From contig JASHOT010000288.1 of assembly GCA_030040965.1 (NCBI GenBank), forward strand, positions 1 to 35,192: a stretch of DNA of 35,192 nt, read 5' to 3'. Numbering within the stretch: the first letter of the stretch is position 1; the number at the start of each line of letters is the position of its first letter. Below the pieces are notes generated by a model. The model made no database searches and was not told the DNA's origin. It saw only the letters and a list, made by a program, of their open reading frames with translations. Shown here piece by piece: positions 1 through 7,103 of the stretch. This stretch comes from Candidatus Sulfotelmatobacter sp. GTDB taxonomy: Bacteria > Acidobacteriota > Terriglobia > Terriglobales > Acidobacteriaceae. Both the position numbers and the translations under genes were made by a program.

Positions 1-206
1 CTGTTCCGCATAAGTTCGACGGCGAATCGATCGCATTCAGCATGCCCTATCGCCTCACCGCCGACGGCTCAAAAGACTCGCGCAACTTCTATATGTTCGC
101 GTATACGTTTGCGCTCGATAGTAACAAGGTGGTACGCACCCTCAGCCTGCCCAGCAACCGGTATGTGCTGATTTTCGCGATGACACTGATTCCGGCCGCG
201 CGATGA
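1..206 (+). CDS. 3' end of a probable secreted protein gene (partial)
   Basis: An open frame enters from the left edge (first full codon at 3) and ends at TGA 204-206, giving the last 67 residues. The end reads as beta-strand-like sequence, including FALDSNKVVRTLSLP and then a hydrophobic VLIFAMTL before the stop. From memory, similar endings (asparagine-lysine turn, 'SLPSNR', hydrophobic strand) occur at the C-terminus of large secreted acidobacterial proteins such as glycoside hydrolases or sedolisin-like proteases, in an Ig-like or jelly-roll accessory domain. The catalytic part is outside the window, so the function cannot be named. The gene converges on the small minus-strand gene ending at 235, with 28 bases between the stops and no clear terminator hairpin. 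Confidence 0.6.
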   Translation, partial: VPHKFDGESIAFSMPYRLTADGSKDSRNFYMFAYTFALDSNKVVRTLSLPSNRYVLIFAMTLIPAAR

Positions 207-234
207 TCCCCGGCAACGGTGACCGCATCATCGT

Positions 235-468
235 TTATTGGGATTGAGAATCGCGCGGAAATGAGTCTTCCAACCTCGTACTGCTGGATTCTCCGCGACA
301 ACAGATGCCATAACGATGCCAAAGTCGAAACCATGGGCTGTTGGCCAGCCTCTCATCGTGCCTTCGATTCGCATCCGCGAGGTCGGCTGGACTAAGCGGT
401 CTGGGGTCCGCCAAAGCGAAAGTTCGCTCCAGCCATTCGATTTCGCTAATAGTCTGTTCAGGCTCCAT
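235..468 (-). CDS. Small hypothetical protein (77 aa)
   Basis: A 77-residue frame runs from ATG 468 to TAA 235. Its sequence is rich in charged residues and reads like a real small soluble protein, with a conserved-looking centre HDERLANSPWFRLWHRYG. I recall short acidobacterial hypothetical proteins with a similar 'ANxxHDExLAxSPWFRLWxxYG' core, but no function is known to me. It has no signal peptide or membrane segment. It starts 43 bases after the DUF2891 stop on the same strand, so it may be co-transcribed. No strong Shine-Dalgarno is seen. A 92-residue minus-strand frame in another phase (506-228) overlaps it and looks less protein-like. Confidence 0.5.
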   Translation of the reverse strand: MEPEQTISEIEWLERTFALADPRPLSPADLADANRRHDERLANSPWFRLWHRYGICCRGESSSTRLEDSFPRDSQSQ

Positions 469-511
469 CCAGGCAAATCATCTCGCACCGAATGGGATTC
501 GGTCAAACGTT

Positions 512-1621
512 TCAGGGCGTCCTCGGAATGCCCCGTTTCGTGACGAGATAAACTGCGAAGCTGCCCAGCCAGTGCCCGCCTTCGTAATGCTCGCCGGTAA
601 CCGCCGCGAGACCAGCCCGCCGGTGCGCCTCGGCAGTTGCCTTGATTGCTGCCAATCGTTCGTCGCTCTTCGGAAGACCATCAGCGATGCCCTCCAGCAT
701 CCATGCGCGGCTGAGATTGAGTCCATCCAGATGAGCCAGCTTTGGGTCGCTGGGATCGGGCGACGCAACCGGCGGTAACCAATTACCGCCACCCGATGTA
801 GGAATTTGTGGCATGAATACGCGGAGCCAGCGTGCAAACTGCTGGCTCGGCAGCACTCGTCGCATCAAGTCCGCTTCGCCGAGGCACGGTGAAAGGAAAT
901 CCTCGCCCGAGGGTTCATAAGCCAGAGGACAATTCTTGTCGTTGAAGTAAAACTGCCTGGCTTTCGAGACGACCAGTTCGGCAAATCTCTGATCGTTATT
1001 GCCGTGTGCATAATCGAGCATCAGGCCGAGCGCGAATGCCGTCTGGTCGTGTTCGCCGATACGTACAGGATTGGAGAGCTTGGGAAGCCAGTTCTTCAGC
1101 CGTTCCAGCACGACCTCCTCAAGCGGATGGAGGTTCGCCGCCATTTCCTTGGCCTGCGGATCGTCCCACTCCTGCAACTCCGCGACAAGTTGCAGAAGCC
1201 ATGCCAGACCGTAGGGACGCTCAAAACTGGCGCGTCCCTCGCCGCGGAGATATACCGCCTCCTGCGCGATGTTCTCTGCGGTGAGACTCTGCCGCAGGGC
1301 TTCGCGAGCAGATTGAACAAACAGAGCATCCGGGAAAGTCCTGACCAATCGAATCAGCAGCCAATGCCCGTGGACGGAGGAATGCCAGTCATAGCAGCCG
1401 TAAAAAGCCGGCGTCAGTTTGCGGGGCGGGGCTGCATCCGCGTCGCTGTTCATAGTGTGACTGATGTGGTTGGGATACTCCTTGTGAACACAGGCGAGGG
1501 CGAGATTGGCAAACCGTTCGGCGGTTTTGACGTCGAACTGACCTGCGTTTTCGGCGGTTGCACTCACTGTGAAAAGCCGGCATGTAAAAAGAGCGAAGAT
1601 GAACCAGAGGCCGATTTTCAT
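512..1621 (-). CDS. DUF2891 family secreted protein
   Basis: A 369-residue protein starting at ATG 1621. Residues 1-23 form a signal peptide (hydrophobic core WFIFALFTCRLF, small residues before the ATAEN junction), so it is probably exported. The body matches my memory of the DUF2891 family: a helical, (alpha/alpha) barrel-like protein with the signature FYGCYDWHSSVHGHW near residues 73-87 and a C-terminal HYEGGHWLGSFAVYL. The histidine-, tryptophan- and aspartate-rich signature resembles a sugar or active-site pocket, but no enzyme activity is established for the family as far as I know. Length is close to usual and no frame damage is seen. It lies 72 bases downstream of the stop of secreted protein C on the same strand and may belong to that cluster. 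Confidence 0.85.
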   Translation of the reverse strand: MKIGLWFIFALFTCRLFTVSATAENAGQFDVKTAERFANLALACVHKEYPNHISHTMNSDADAAPPRKLTPAFYGCYDWHSSVHGHWLLIRLVRTFPDALFVQSAREALRQSLTAENIAQEAVYLRGEGRASFERPYGLAWLLQLVAELQEWDDPQAKEMAANLHPLEEVVLERLKNWLPKLSNPVRIGEHDQTAFALGLMLDYAHGNNDQRFAELVVSKARQFYFNDKNCPLAYEPSGEDFLSPCLGEADLMRRVLPSQQFARWLRVFMPQIPTSGGGNWLPPVASPDPSDPKLAHLDGLNLSRAWMLEGIADGLPKSDERLAAIKATAEAHRRAGLAAVTGEHYEGGHWLGSFAVYLVTKRGIPRTP

Positions 1622-1693
1622 CAGGTGATACTTTAGCGGAACACGATCAATAGACGCGAGTCCACGGCTGGCCGCAACATGGGTGAAGAGATT

Positions 1694-2160
1694 CTAGCGA
1701 ATTACCACCGACTCGGTGACCGTCTGGCACACCGCGTCCAAGGCCGGTTGTGCGGCGTCATAGGCGCAACTCACGGGAACCAGCCGGTTATACGGCGCAA
1801 TCACCATGACCAGCCGTCCACGGATTGGCTTCAGATCGCGCCCTGCAGAGCTGAAATCGCTGACTCCCGCTGGACGATCATGCAGGCTCGCGCTCGAGAA
1901 ATTCAACGGCTCTCCCGTCCCCCGCGCAAACCACAGATTATTTCGGATGAACCGTTCCGTCCTCTGTTGCAGCAGTTCTTCTTCGGTCAATCCGCAACAT
2001 TGCAGATCAAATATTGGACCCACCGCGATGGTGACAGTCTGTTGACCCGCCCCCGAAAGCAACAGCACGGTTGTGTTTCCCGAGTCCGCGACGCGGGCGT
2101 TTTCCGGCAGAGCGAGCGACAGTTCGAAACACAGCGGTCCATTGCAGAAACTCTTCCCCA
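1694..2160 (-). pseudogene. Displaced C-terminal part of secreted protein C (after a frameshift)
   Basis: This segment continues secreted protein C in a shifted frame from the run of four G (minus strand; plus-strand C at 2156-2159) to TAG 1694. Adding one G would fuse ...TPSGFEHWG directly to KSFCNGPLCFELSLALPEN... and give a protein of about 508 residues. The segment has no credible start of its own: only a TTG at the frameshift site and no ribosome binding site. It ends with a hydrophobic strand, then PVSC, 12 residues and another C, the same terminal pattern as proteins A and B. That makes it very likely the genuine C-terminal domain. The cause is either a real mutation or a homopolymer error in the sequence. 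Confidence 0.7.
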
Positions 2161-3219
2161 ATGCTCGAATCCACTCGGCGTACGATCCAGAACATCAGAG
2201 ATCTCGCGGCTCTCGGCGTTCTCGCGCCTTCGCGCGGCCACGGTCGGCTGCGCCACGGGCTGCTCGGCGGAGCTTTCAAAGGAATGCAGCGCTGCCAGCC
2301 AGCTCTCCGAGTTTTCCTCCGGCAACCAACGCAGCGTAGATTCCTCTTCGACCAGGTAGCGCCCGACCTTATCGGTTTGTTCCCTCGGCACATACTTGAG
2401 CATCAGGCCGGTGTCGATCGTTCTTTTTCGGTGCAGGTAGACCATCCTCTGCGCCGCGCGCTCCCACAATACAGAGACAGTGCTGCGTCCCGTGACTGCC
2501 GTGGTTCCGGTGAAGTCCGAAGCCTGGCTGCGCGTCTCCACATAGGCTTCTGTCTCCGTCGGCGAAAAAACCTGCTTGTACTCCAGCAGCGCGCAGTTCG
2601 AGTTGGCAATCTCTACGTCGCGCGTATAGTGCAACGCCGTGGCCGCCACGTCCATGCCTTCCACAAAAGTGTCGGGCCAGTAAAGATATCTTCGGCTTGA
2701 GGCCGGCGGGGAGCCGGCGGAAACCGCGCCATCGGTCAAGCGCGGTTGCAGCGCATCCCATGCCGCTTTGCGCAGGATGCTCGCTAGTTCCGGTTCATGG
2801 CTTTCGAATGGCCGCGTCAACCGCACATCTCCAGCGGGATAAATCTCAAACGCCATTTCCTTTTTCGCAAACTCATTGACCGCATCGGTCGTGCGCTGCT
2901 TGCTCGTGTACGCGCACTCCGGAATCGTCGCCTCCATCCCCTGGAATGACACGTTTCCGCTGATTGCACCTTCGGCGCTGCGGTTGGTGAAATCCAGCTT
3001 CATCACTGCCTTGAGCGTGTAGGAACAATCGCTCGGCACCGTCAACTGGACGTACGGCGCGTGCTCGCTTTCGACATGCACCAGCGCCTCAAGTTCGTAC
3101 CTCACAGAAGCTCCCGGCGTGAACTTCGCCGCAAGGGGTGAGGAAGCGGAAGTCTGGGCCAACGCCAGAGTCGCGCTGACCACCAAGAATCCTGCCAATC
3201 GCGAGACACTGCGAGGCAC
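1987..3219 (-). CDS. Secreted hypothetical protein C (frameshifted)
   Basis: The frame can be read from ATG 3279, ATG 3258 or GTG 3219. I chose GTG 3219 because it gives a clean signal peptide (PRSVSRLAGFLVVSATLALAQ) and avoids a 44-base overlap with gene B, but ATG 3258 remains possible. The exported body is beta-rich, with a pattern such as GASVRYELEALVHVES after the signal, and no family is recognised. After about residue 354 the reading becomes implausible (runs of arginine, serine and cysteine), while another minus-strand frame takes over (see 1694-2160). The natural frame is therefore broken at 2156-2159 and the product made from this sequence would have a scrambled tail of some 55 residues. 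Spacing to gene B is 16 bases, so they are probably co-transcribed. Confidence 0.6.
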   Translation of the reverse strand: MPRSVSRLAGFLVVSATLALAQTSASSPLAAKFTPGASVRYELEALVHVESEHAPYVQLTVPSDCSYTLKAVMKLDFTNRSAEGAISGNVSFQGMEATIPECAYTSKQRTTDAVNEFAKKEMAFEIYPAGDVRLTRPFESHEPELASILRKAAWDALQPRLTDGAVSAGSPPASSRRYLYWPDTFVEGMDVAATALHYTRDVEIANSNCALLEYKQVFSPTETEAYVETRSQASDFTGTTAVTGRSTVSVLWERAAQRMVYLHRKRTIDTGLMLKYVPREQTDKVGRYLVEEESTLRWLPEENSESWLAALHSFESSAEQPVAQPTVAARRRENAESREISDVLDRTPSGFEHWGRVSAMDRCVSNCRSLCRKTPASRTRETQPCCCFRGRVNRLSPSRWVQYLICNVAD

Positions 3220-3235
3220 GCCGCTACCAGACGCG

Positions 3236-3898
3236 TTAATGTAATGCACGTTGCACATAGATATAGTTCTGCGGGACATGTATTTCCAGCGACGCGATGA
3301 ACTCTTCGCACGCCGGTTGCATTTCCGTGGTGTCTTTCTCGAGATACATACACGTCGGTGCCACCGACGAAAATGGCGTTGCGATCAAGGCCACTACGCC
3401 CAGCATTTTGCCTCGAACATCGCTGTCCAGCTCAAGATGCGCAATCCGGGCCGGATACCCGTCTACCGAATCGTCACTCTCGAAAAGAATCTTCAGCGTA
3501 CCGCCGGCCATCCCCTGATGAAAATCGCGAAGATAAGTCGTTTTCACGCACTCGACATTGAAACAGCGGTTCAGGTCCGGACCGAACCACACGAATGCCT
3601 TCTGCTCAGGCGTGTACGGCACGTTCATCCTCACACTTACCGGCGCTTTGCCATAGATCATGAGATTCGGAATGATCACCTGCACTCCAAAATCACCCCG
3701 TACCTTGCGCGTCGTCGCCCCCGGCACATCTTCATCACTGACCACGCGCTTCGCTTTTTTCTGCGTTGTTTCCTTCTGATGACGCACAACGTCGCCCAAC
3801 GATGGCTGATTCGCGTCTCCCGCGTCTTGCGCCATCACCGACGGAACCGGCAGAACAAGGCACGCAACCGTCAGCAGAAATATCTTTCTAGGGCTCAT
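3236..3898 (-). CDS. Secreted hypothetical protein B
   Basis: Start chosen at ATG 3898: AGGGAAAAG sits directly upstream as a ribosome binding site, and the protein then begins with a textbook signal peptide (SPRKIFLLTVACLVLPVPSVMAQ). An in-frame ATG at 3928 adds ten charged residues and has no binding site. The mature 195-odd residues begin with LGDVVRHQKETTQKKAKRVV followed by SDEDVP, a basic stretch I recall near the N-terminus of many secreted acidobacterial proteins. The C-terminal domain contains DGYPAR and ends with C, 13 residues, then C and EEFIASLEI, the pattern shared with A and C. The fold may resemble the PsbP/Mog1/DUF1795 type, which is my inference. The role is unknown. It follows A by 36 bases when A is read in its corrected frame. 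Confidence 0.75.
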   Translation of the reverse strand: MSPRKIFLLTVACLVLPVPSVMAQDAGDANQPSLGDVVRHQKETTQKKAKRVVSDEDVPGATTRKVRGDFGVQVIIPNLMIYGKAPVSVRMNVPYTPEQKAFVWFGPDLNRCFNVECVKTTYLRDFHQGMAGGTLKILFESDDSVDGYPARIAHLELDSDVRGKMLGVVALIATPFSSVAPTCMYLEKDTTEMQPACEEFIASLEIHVPQNYIYVQRALH

Positions 3899-3934
3899 CT
3901 TTTCCCTGCTCTTGCTCAGCTTGCTCATATGGAT

Positions 3935-4108
3935 TTACTGCTCATCATCTTTCGGTGGATCATCTTTCGCAGGATCATCGCCGGCCTGTAATTCCTCCCC
4001 TAATTGCTTGGGAAACTCGAGCGATTGCGTCACGTGCTCACATAAACTCTGAGCATCGCCCGAGAATTGCTCGGGTACCGTGCAGCGCAGGGCACAAACG
4101 CTCCCGGG
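3935..4108 (-). pseudogene. Displaced C-terminal part of secreted protein A (after a frameshift)
   Basis: From the CCC/GGG hexamer at 4103-4108 to TAA 3935 a different minus-strand frame reads naturally. It gives PGSVCALRCTVPEQF and then a second cysteine with EHVTQSLEF, followed by an acidic, lysine- and proline-rich tail ending PPKDDEQ. One missing C in 'TTCCCGGG' restores continuity with ...TFMTVYMF of protein A. The restored tail matches protein B at the same place (C-x13-C, then E and SLE), which is strong internal evidence that this is the ancestral frame. There is no start codon with a binding site for separate translation. Corrected, A would have about 526 residues and its stop would lie 36 bases before the chosen start of B. 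Confidence 0.75.
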
Positions 4109-5514
4109 AACATATAAACCGTCATAAAAGTGAGCACCGTTTCTGCAGACGTTTCGTTCCGGAATGTCGCAGTCCGCGCGGGGAATCCTCCAATCTCGGT
4201 CAAGCTTTCGCTCAAGACGGTCGCTGGCTTGACCCCGGAGTAATGTTCCACCGGAATGTAGCCCAGGAACCAGGCCATTTTCCCGTTGATCATCTGCTCC
4301 CTGCTCAGAACTGTCGACTCCGTCGATGGACCCGCATTTCCTTGAATGATCACAGTCGTTTTTCCCACCGGCACTTCAAACTGAAACAGTCCTTTGCCCG
4401 ACGTCGGGAATTGTGCGTTCGCTTTCGCGTTCTGCGGCACCTGCAGGTTCGCCGATAAGCACACATTTCTGTCTTGCGTGCAGAAATAACGAAACGCATA
4501 CGACTCGAAATCGCCGCCACTGCCCTTCAAGTCAGTCAGTTCGGCTTTCTGTGGGGTCTTTCTGTGCGCACGCGCAAACGCGCCCAGCGAAGTCTCGTCT
4601 CCCGCCGGGCTGGCGCCGGTGGATGCCACAGGCGTAACCGCCGGTTTGCTGCGTGCAGGCGACAGCTTTTTCCCGACCAAGCGGTCCCCATAAGGATGGA
4701 ATTTCAGAGAAGTCAAAATCGTGCCGCACACTTGATAAGCCTGTCGCTGTATATCCACCGAGCGCAGCATATCCTTTGGCGACCTGTTCATGTTCGTTTC
4801 TGTCCCATCTTTGGGATAGCCACAAATTACCGGTACGACGTAACCATCACCAACTACGAACTCTCCCCGGCCAACCAACTCGTCCGGCATGGCACACTGT
4901 TGGTAGGCCATATCGTGCGCCGCATGCCCATTCACGGAAGGTCCTACTCCGCTGATCGATACCGAACATGCTCCGAAGAACAAATCGTTCGCGTTATGCA
5001 GAACTTCTTCCGGTGTGCTACCTGCCGCCGGCAGCGGTTCGCCGAGAATGATCTCGACTCTTGAGCTGGAAGTCTCCGATGACCGCAGATGCAATCCGTA
5101 ATCGTCGCGCAACTCCGGCTTGGCATCCGCAGGGACAAGAACCGCGTAGTCCCCGGGCTGATAATAGTAGTAACGGTATCCGGTGGGCGCGCCCGCTATG
5201 GGCTCGTCCTCGGGATCGGACAATTCTTTGGCCATTTCAGCGACTGCCTGCGACCGTTCGGTTTGGGGCGCACTTTGCTGCGCTCGCTGTTCTTTTGCCC
5301 GCTTCGCCGCTGCTGCCAGATCGCTGCCGGAAGATTCCTGATCAGGACTTCCTTGCTGATTCTGTGGAGAGCTGGTGCCGGAGTCCTGCGCGATCGCTAC
5401 GCCTGATAAGCCGCACAAGAGAAATGAGAGGAAACAACAAGACAGGAAACAACACAGAGACGAATTAGACAAAGTTCGCCGAAAGCGGTTGGACCCGAAG
5501 TCCACCTTGCGCAT
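4030..5514 (-). CDS. Secreted hypothetical protein A, two-domain (frameshifted near its end)
   Basis: ATG 5514 is preferred over the TTG at 5547 because AAAGGGGCG lies 8 bases upstream. A long signal peptide (about residues 10-42, LCCFLSCCFLSFLLCGLSGVAIAQ core) is followed by a low-complexity Gln/Ser/Glu stretch to about residue 105. Two related domains follow. The first contains NGHAAHDMAY and ends with a cysteine, CGTILTSLKF; the second contains GGFPARTATF and, after frame correction, ends C-x13-C then EHVTQSLEF. The encoded frame ends at TGA 4030 with an out-of-frame tail of about 20 residues. No enzyme motif is visible; a tandem PsbP/Mog1-like exported protein is a guess. It is the first gene of the minus-strand cluster and is transcribed divergently from the efflux operon. 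Confidence 0.7.
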   Translation of the reverse strand: MRKVDFGSNRFRRTLSNSSLCCFLSCCFLSFLLCGLSGVAIAQDSGTSSPQNQQGSPDQESSGSDLAAAAKRAKEQRAQQSAPQTERSQAVAEMAKELSDPEDEPIAGAPTGYRYYYYQPGDYAVLVPADAKPELRDDYGLHLRSSETSSSRVEIILGEPLPAAGSTPEEVLHNANDLFFGACSVSISGVGPSVNGHAAHDMAYQQCAMPDELVGRGEFVVGDGYVVPVICGYPKDGTETNMNRSPKDMLRSVDIQRQAYQVCGTILTSLKFHPYGDRLVGKKLSPARSKPAVTPVASTGASPAGDETSLGAFARAHRKTPQKAELTDLKGSGGDFESYAFRYFCTQDRNVCLSANLQVPQNAKANAQFPTSGKGLFQFEVPVGKTTVIIQGNAGPSTESTVLSREQMINGKMAWFLGYIPVEHYSGVKPATVLSESLTEIGGFPARTATFRNETSAETVLTFMTVYMFPGAFVPCAARYPSNSRAMLRVYVST

Positions 5515-5654
5515 TGCAAACGCCCCTTTGCACGCTGGTTTGGCCAATTGTAGGAAACCCGGATCGCAATTTCAGATTACTTTGTCACGCCTCAGCCAAA
5601 GCACCTCGGATTACGGAATCCCCAAGAGCCCGGCTGGTTTCGACACAAGCGTGA

Positions 5655-5701
5655 TTCATCCGGACTGTCCGACAATGGACAGTTAAAACCTTCATCCGGA
5701 C
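5655..5701. repeat. 11-bp direct repeat flanking the inverted repeat
   Basis: TTCATCCGGAC occurs at 5655-5665 and again at 5691-5701, a spacing of 36 bases. The copies bracket the 5664-5683 inverted repeat and the first overlaps it by two bases. Two copies about three and a half helical turns apart between divergent genes suggest a further protein-binding element, though no factor can be named. Confidence 0.5.
5664..5683. promoter_or_regulatory. Perfect inverted repeat, candidate upstream activating site
   Basis: ACTGTCC, six bases, then GGACAGT: perfect 7-base arms of dyad symmetry. It lies about 120-140 bases upstream of the transcription start predicted from the sigma-54 element, the usual distance for an NtrC-type activator site. 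The operon encodes such an activator (32913-34322), so autoregulation is the simplest reading. It could equally serve the divergent minus-strand genes. No run of T follows, so it does not look like a terminator. Confidence 0.55.
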
Positions 5702-5776
5702 ACTCATGCTGCCAATGAGAGAGCAACGTGTCGACCTATCCCCCTCGCTTTCAAGGACTTGTTCTGAAAACAACGA

Positions 5777-5793
5777 TTGGTGTGGGAGTTGCG
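5777..5793 (+). promoter_or_regulatory. Candidate sigma-54 (-24/-12) promoter of the efflux operon
   Basis: TTGG, eight bases, then TTGC: the invariant GG (5779-5780) and GC (5791-5792) are exactly ten bases apart, and both flanking TT pairs fit the sigma-54 consensus. The middle of the -24 box (TGTG instead of CACG) is weaker. The predicted start near 5803 would leave almost no leader before ATG 5806, which agrees with the lack of a ribosome binding site there. Confidence 0.5.
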
Positions 5794-5805
5794 AAATACT
5801 CTGCG

Positions 5806-7065
5806 ATGGATATCGCTCGTCCCGAGTTCAAGGAACAAAAACGCCGGCGTCAGATCGCTGCGGTGGCCGTGGTGGTCGTCGTTGTCGCGGTCCTCACGGC
5901 AGCCGTCTACCGTTTGAAGCCGGCGGCTCCGACCGTGGAACGCGGCACGGTGTGGACCGACACCGTAAAACGCGGCTCGATGCTGCGCCAGGTCCGCGGG
6001 ATCGGATCGCTCGTGCCCGCGCAGGAATCTGTCTTGCAGATTCCCGCCGAGACCGAAGCAACCGTGGTCCGCATCCGCATGTTGCCCGGTTCGATGGTCA
6101 AAGCCGACACCATTCTCGTGGAGATGAGCAATCCCCAGGTAGAGCAGGTCGCGGTTGACGCCCAGCTTCAATGGAAAGCGGCCCAGGCTGAGTACCAGAG
6201 TCAGCGCATGAAGCTCGAAAGTGATCTTATGAATCAAAAAGCGGGCGCGGCCACCGTCACGGCGGACTACAACCAGGCGCAACTGCAGGCGCAGACCGAC
6301 AAGGCGCTTTACGATCTCGGCGTCATTTCGGGCTTGGCCTACAAAGCTTCCAAAGGCAAATCGGACGAGCTCACCACGCGCAACAGCCTGGAGGAGCAAA
6401 GTCTGGCCAGCACCCAGAAGGCGATCGATTCGCAACTTGCCGAACAGCAAGCCAAAGTTGACCAGATGCGAGTTCTGGCCGAGCTGAAACAAAAACAGCT
6501 CGATGCCCTGAAAGTTCGCGCCGGAATCGACGGCGTTCTGGTGGAGTTGCCGCTGCAGGTGGGCGAGCACGTCACTCCCGGCACGATGCTGGCCAAGGTG
6601 GTCCAGCCGAATCACCTGATGGCCGAGGTGAAAGTGGCCGAAACGCAGGCCCGCGATGTGCAGATTGGCGAGCCCGCATCAATCGACACCCATAACGGCG
6701 TCATTTCCGGCTCCGTCATGCGCGTGGATCCCGCAGTACAAAACGGAACGGTCACCGTAGACGTCAAATTGACGGGCGAATTGCCCAAAGGCGCCCGGCC
6801 GGATCTCAGTGTGGACGGCACCATCGACCTGGAGCGCCTGGATGACGTTCTCTATGTCGGCCGGCCGGCGTTCGGCCAGGAAAACAGCACCATCAGCCTC
6901 TTCAAGCTCGATGGCAACGGACATGACGCGATTCGCGTTCCCGTGAAAGTGGGACGCGCATCGGTGAATTCGATTCAGGTTCTGGAGGGATTACACGAAG
7001 GCGACACCGTCGTACTTTCCGACATGTCGCGTTGGGACAACACCGATCGCATTCGACTTGAATAA
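5806..7065 (+). CDS. Membrane fusion protein (HlyD/MacA-type periplasmic adaptor)
   Basis: The adaptor links the inner-membrane permeases to the TolC-like channel across the periplasm. ATG 5806 gives 419 residues beginning MDIARPEF, the start I recall for this acidobacterial subgroup. A GTG at 5728 would add 26 residues that do not read like protein. Residues 13-36 form a basic stretch and one membrane anchor. A lipoyl-like half motif lies near 60-110 (IGSLVPAQESVLQIPAE, then LPGSMVKADTILVEM). A coiled-coil hairpin covers about 115-235, rich in Gln, Glu, Lys and Ala. The second lipoyl half follows (IDGVLVELPLQVGEHVTPG), then beta-barrel and membrane-proximal domains to the end. It is the first gene of the long plus-strand run and is the only adaptor visible for all nine permeases. 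Confidence 0.9.
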   Translation: MDIARPEFKEQKRRRQIAAVAVVVVVVAVLTAAVYRLKPAAPTVERGTVWTDTVKRGSMLRQVRGIGSLVPAQESVLQIPAETEATVVRIRMLPGSMVKADTILVEMSNPQVEQVAVDAQLQWKAAQAEYQSQRMKLESDLMNQKAGAATVTADYNQAQLQAQTDKALYDLGVISGLAYKASKGKSDELTTRNSLEEQSLASTQKAIDSQLAEQQAKVDQMRVLAELKQKQLDALKVRAGIDGVLVELPLQVGEHVTPGTMLAKVVQPNHLMAEVKVAETQARDVQIGEPASIDTHNGVISGSVMRVDPAVQNGTVTVDVKLTGELPKGARPDLSVDGTIDLERLDDVLYVGRPAFGQENSTISLFKLDGNGHDAIRVPVKVGRASVNSIQVLEGLHEGDTVVLSDMSRWDNTDRIRLE

Positions 7066-7103
7066 CGTTCCGGAATAGCTGCCACGCGGAAGGGAGAACC
7101 TCG

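Noticed and set aside
207..234. A terminator between the convergent genes at the left edge
   Set aside because: Only weak, short complementarity and no T run could be seen in the 28 bases.
341..778. A 145-codon plus-strand frame over the small gene and the DUF2891 end
   Set aside because: It overlaps the DUF2891 coding region antisense and lacks a binding site or recognisable motif.
3251..3991. A 246-codon plus-strand frame opposite secreted protein B
   Set aside because: B has a signal peptide, a ribosome binding site and a shared domain pattern; the plus-strand reading is His/Arg-rich with no such support.
5698..5712. A second possible sigma-54 element just downstream of the inverted repeat
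   Set aside because: GG and GC are 8 or 11 bases apart there, not the required 10.
5704..6615. A 303-codon minus-strand frame across the adaptor gene
   Set aside because: Antisense to a well supported HlyD-type protein, and the reading has the low-complexity look of a shadow.
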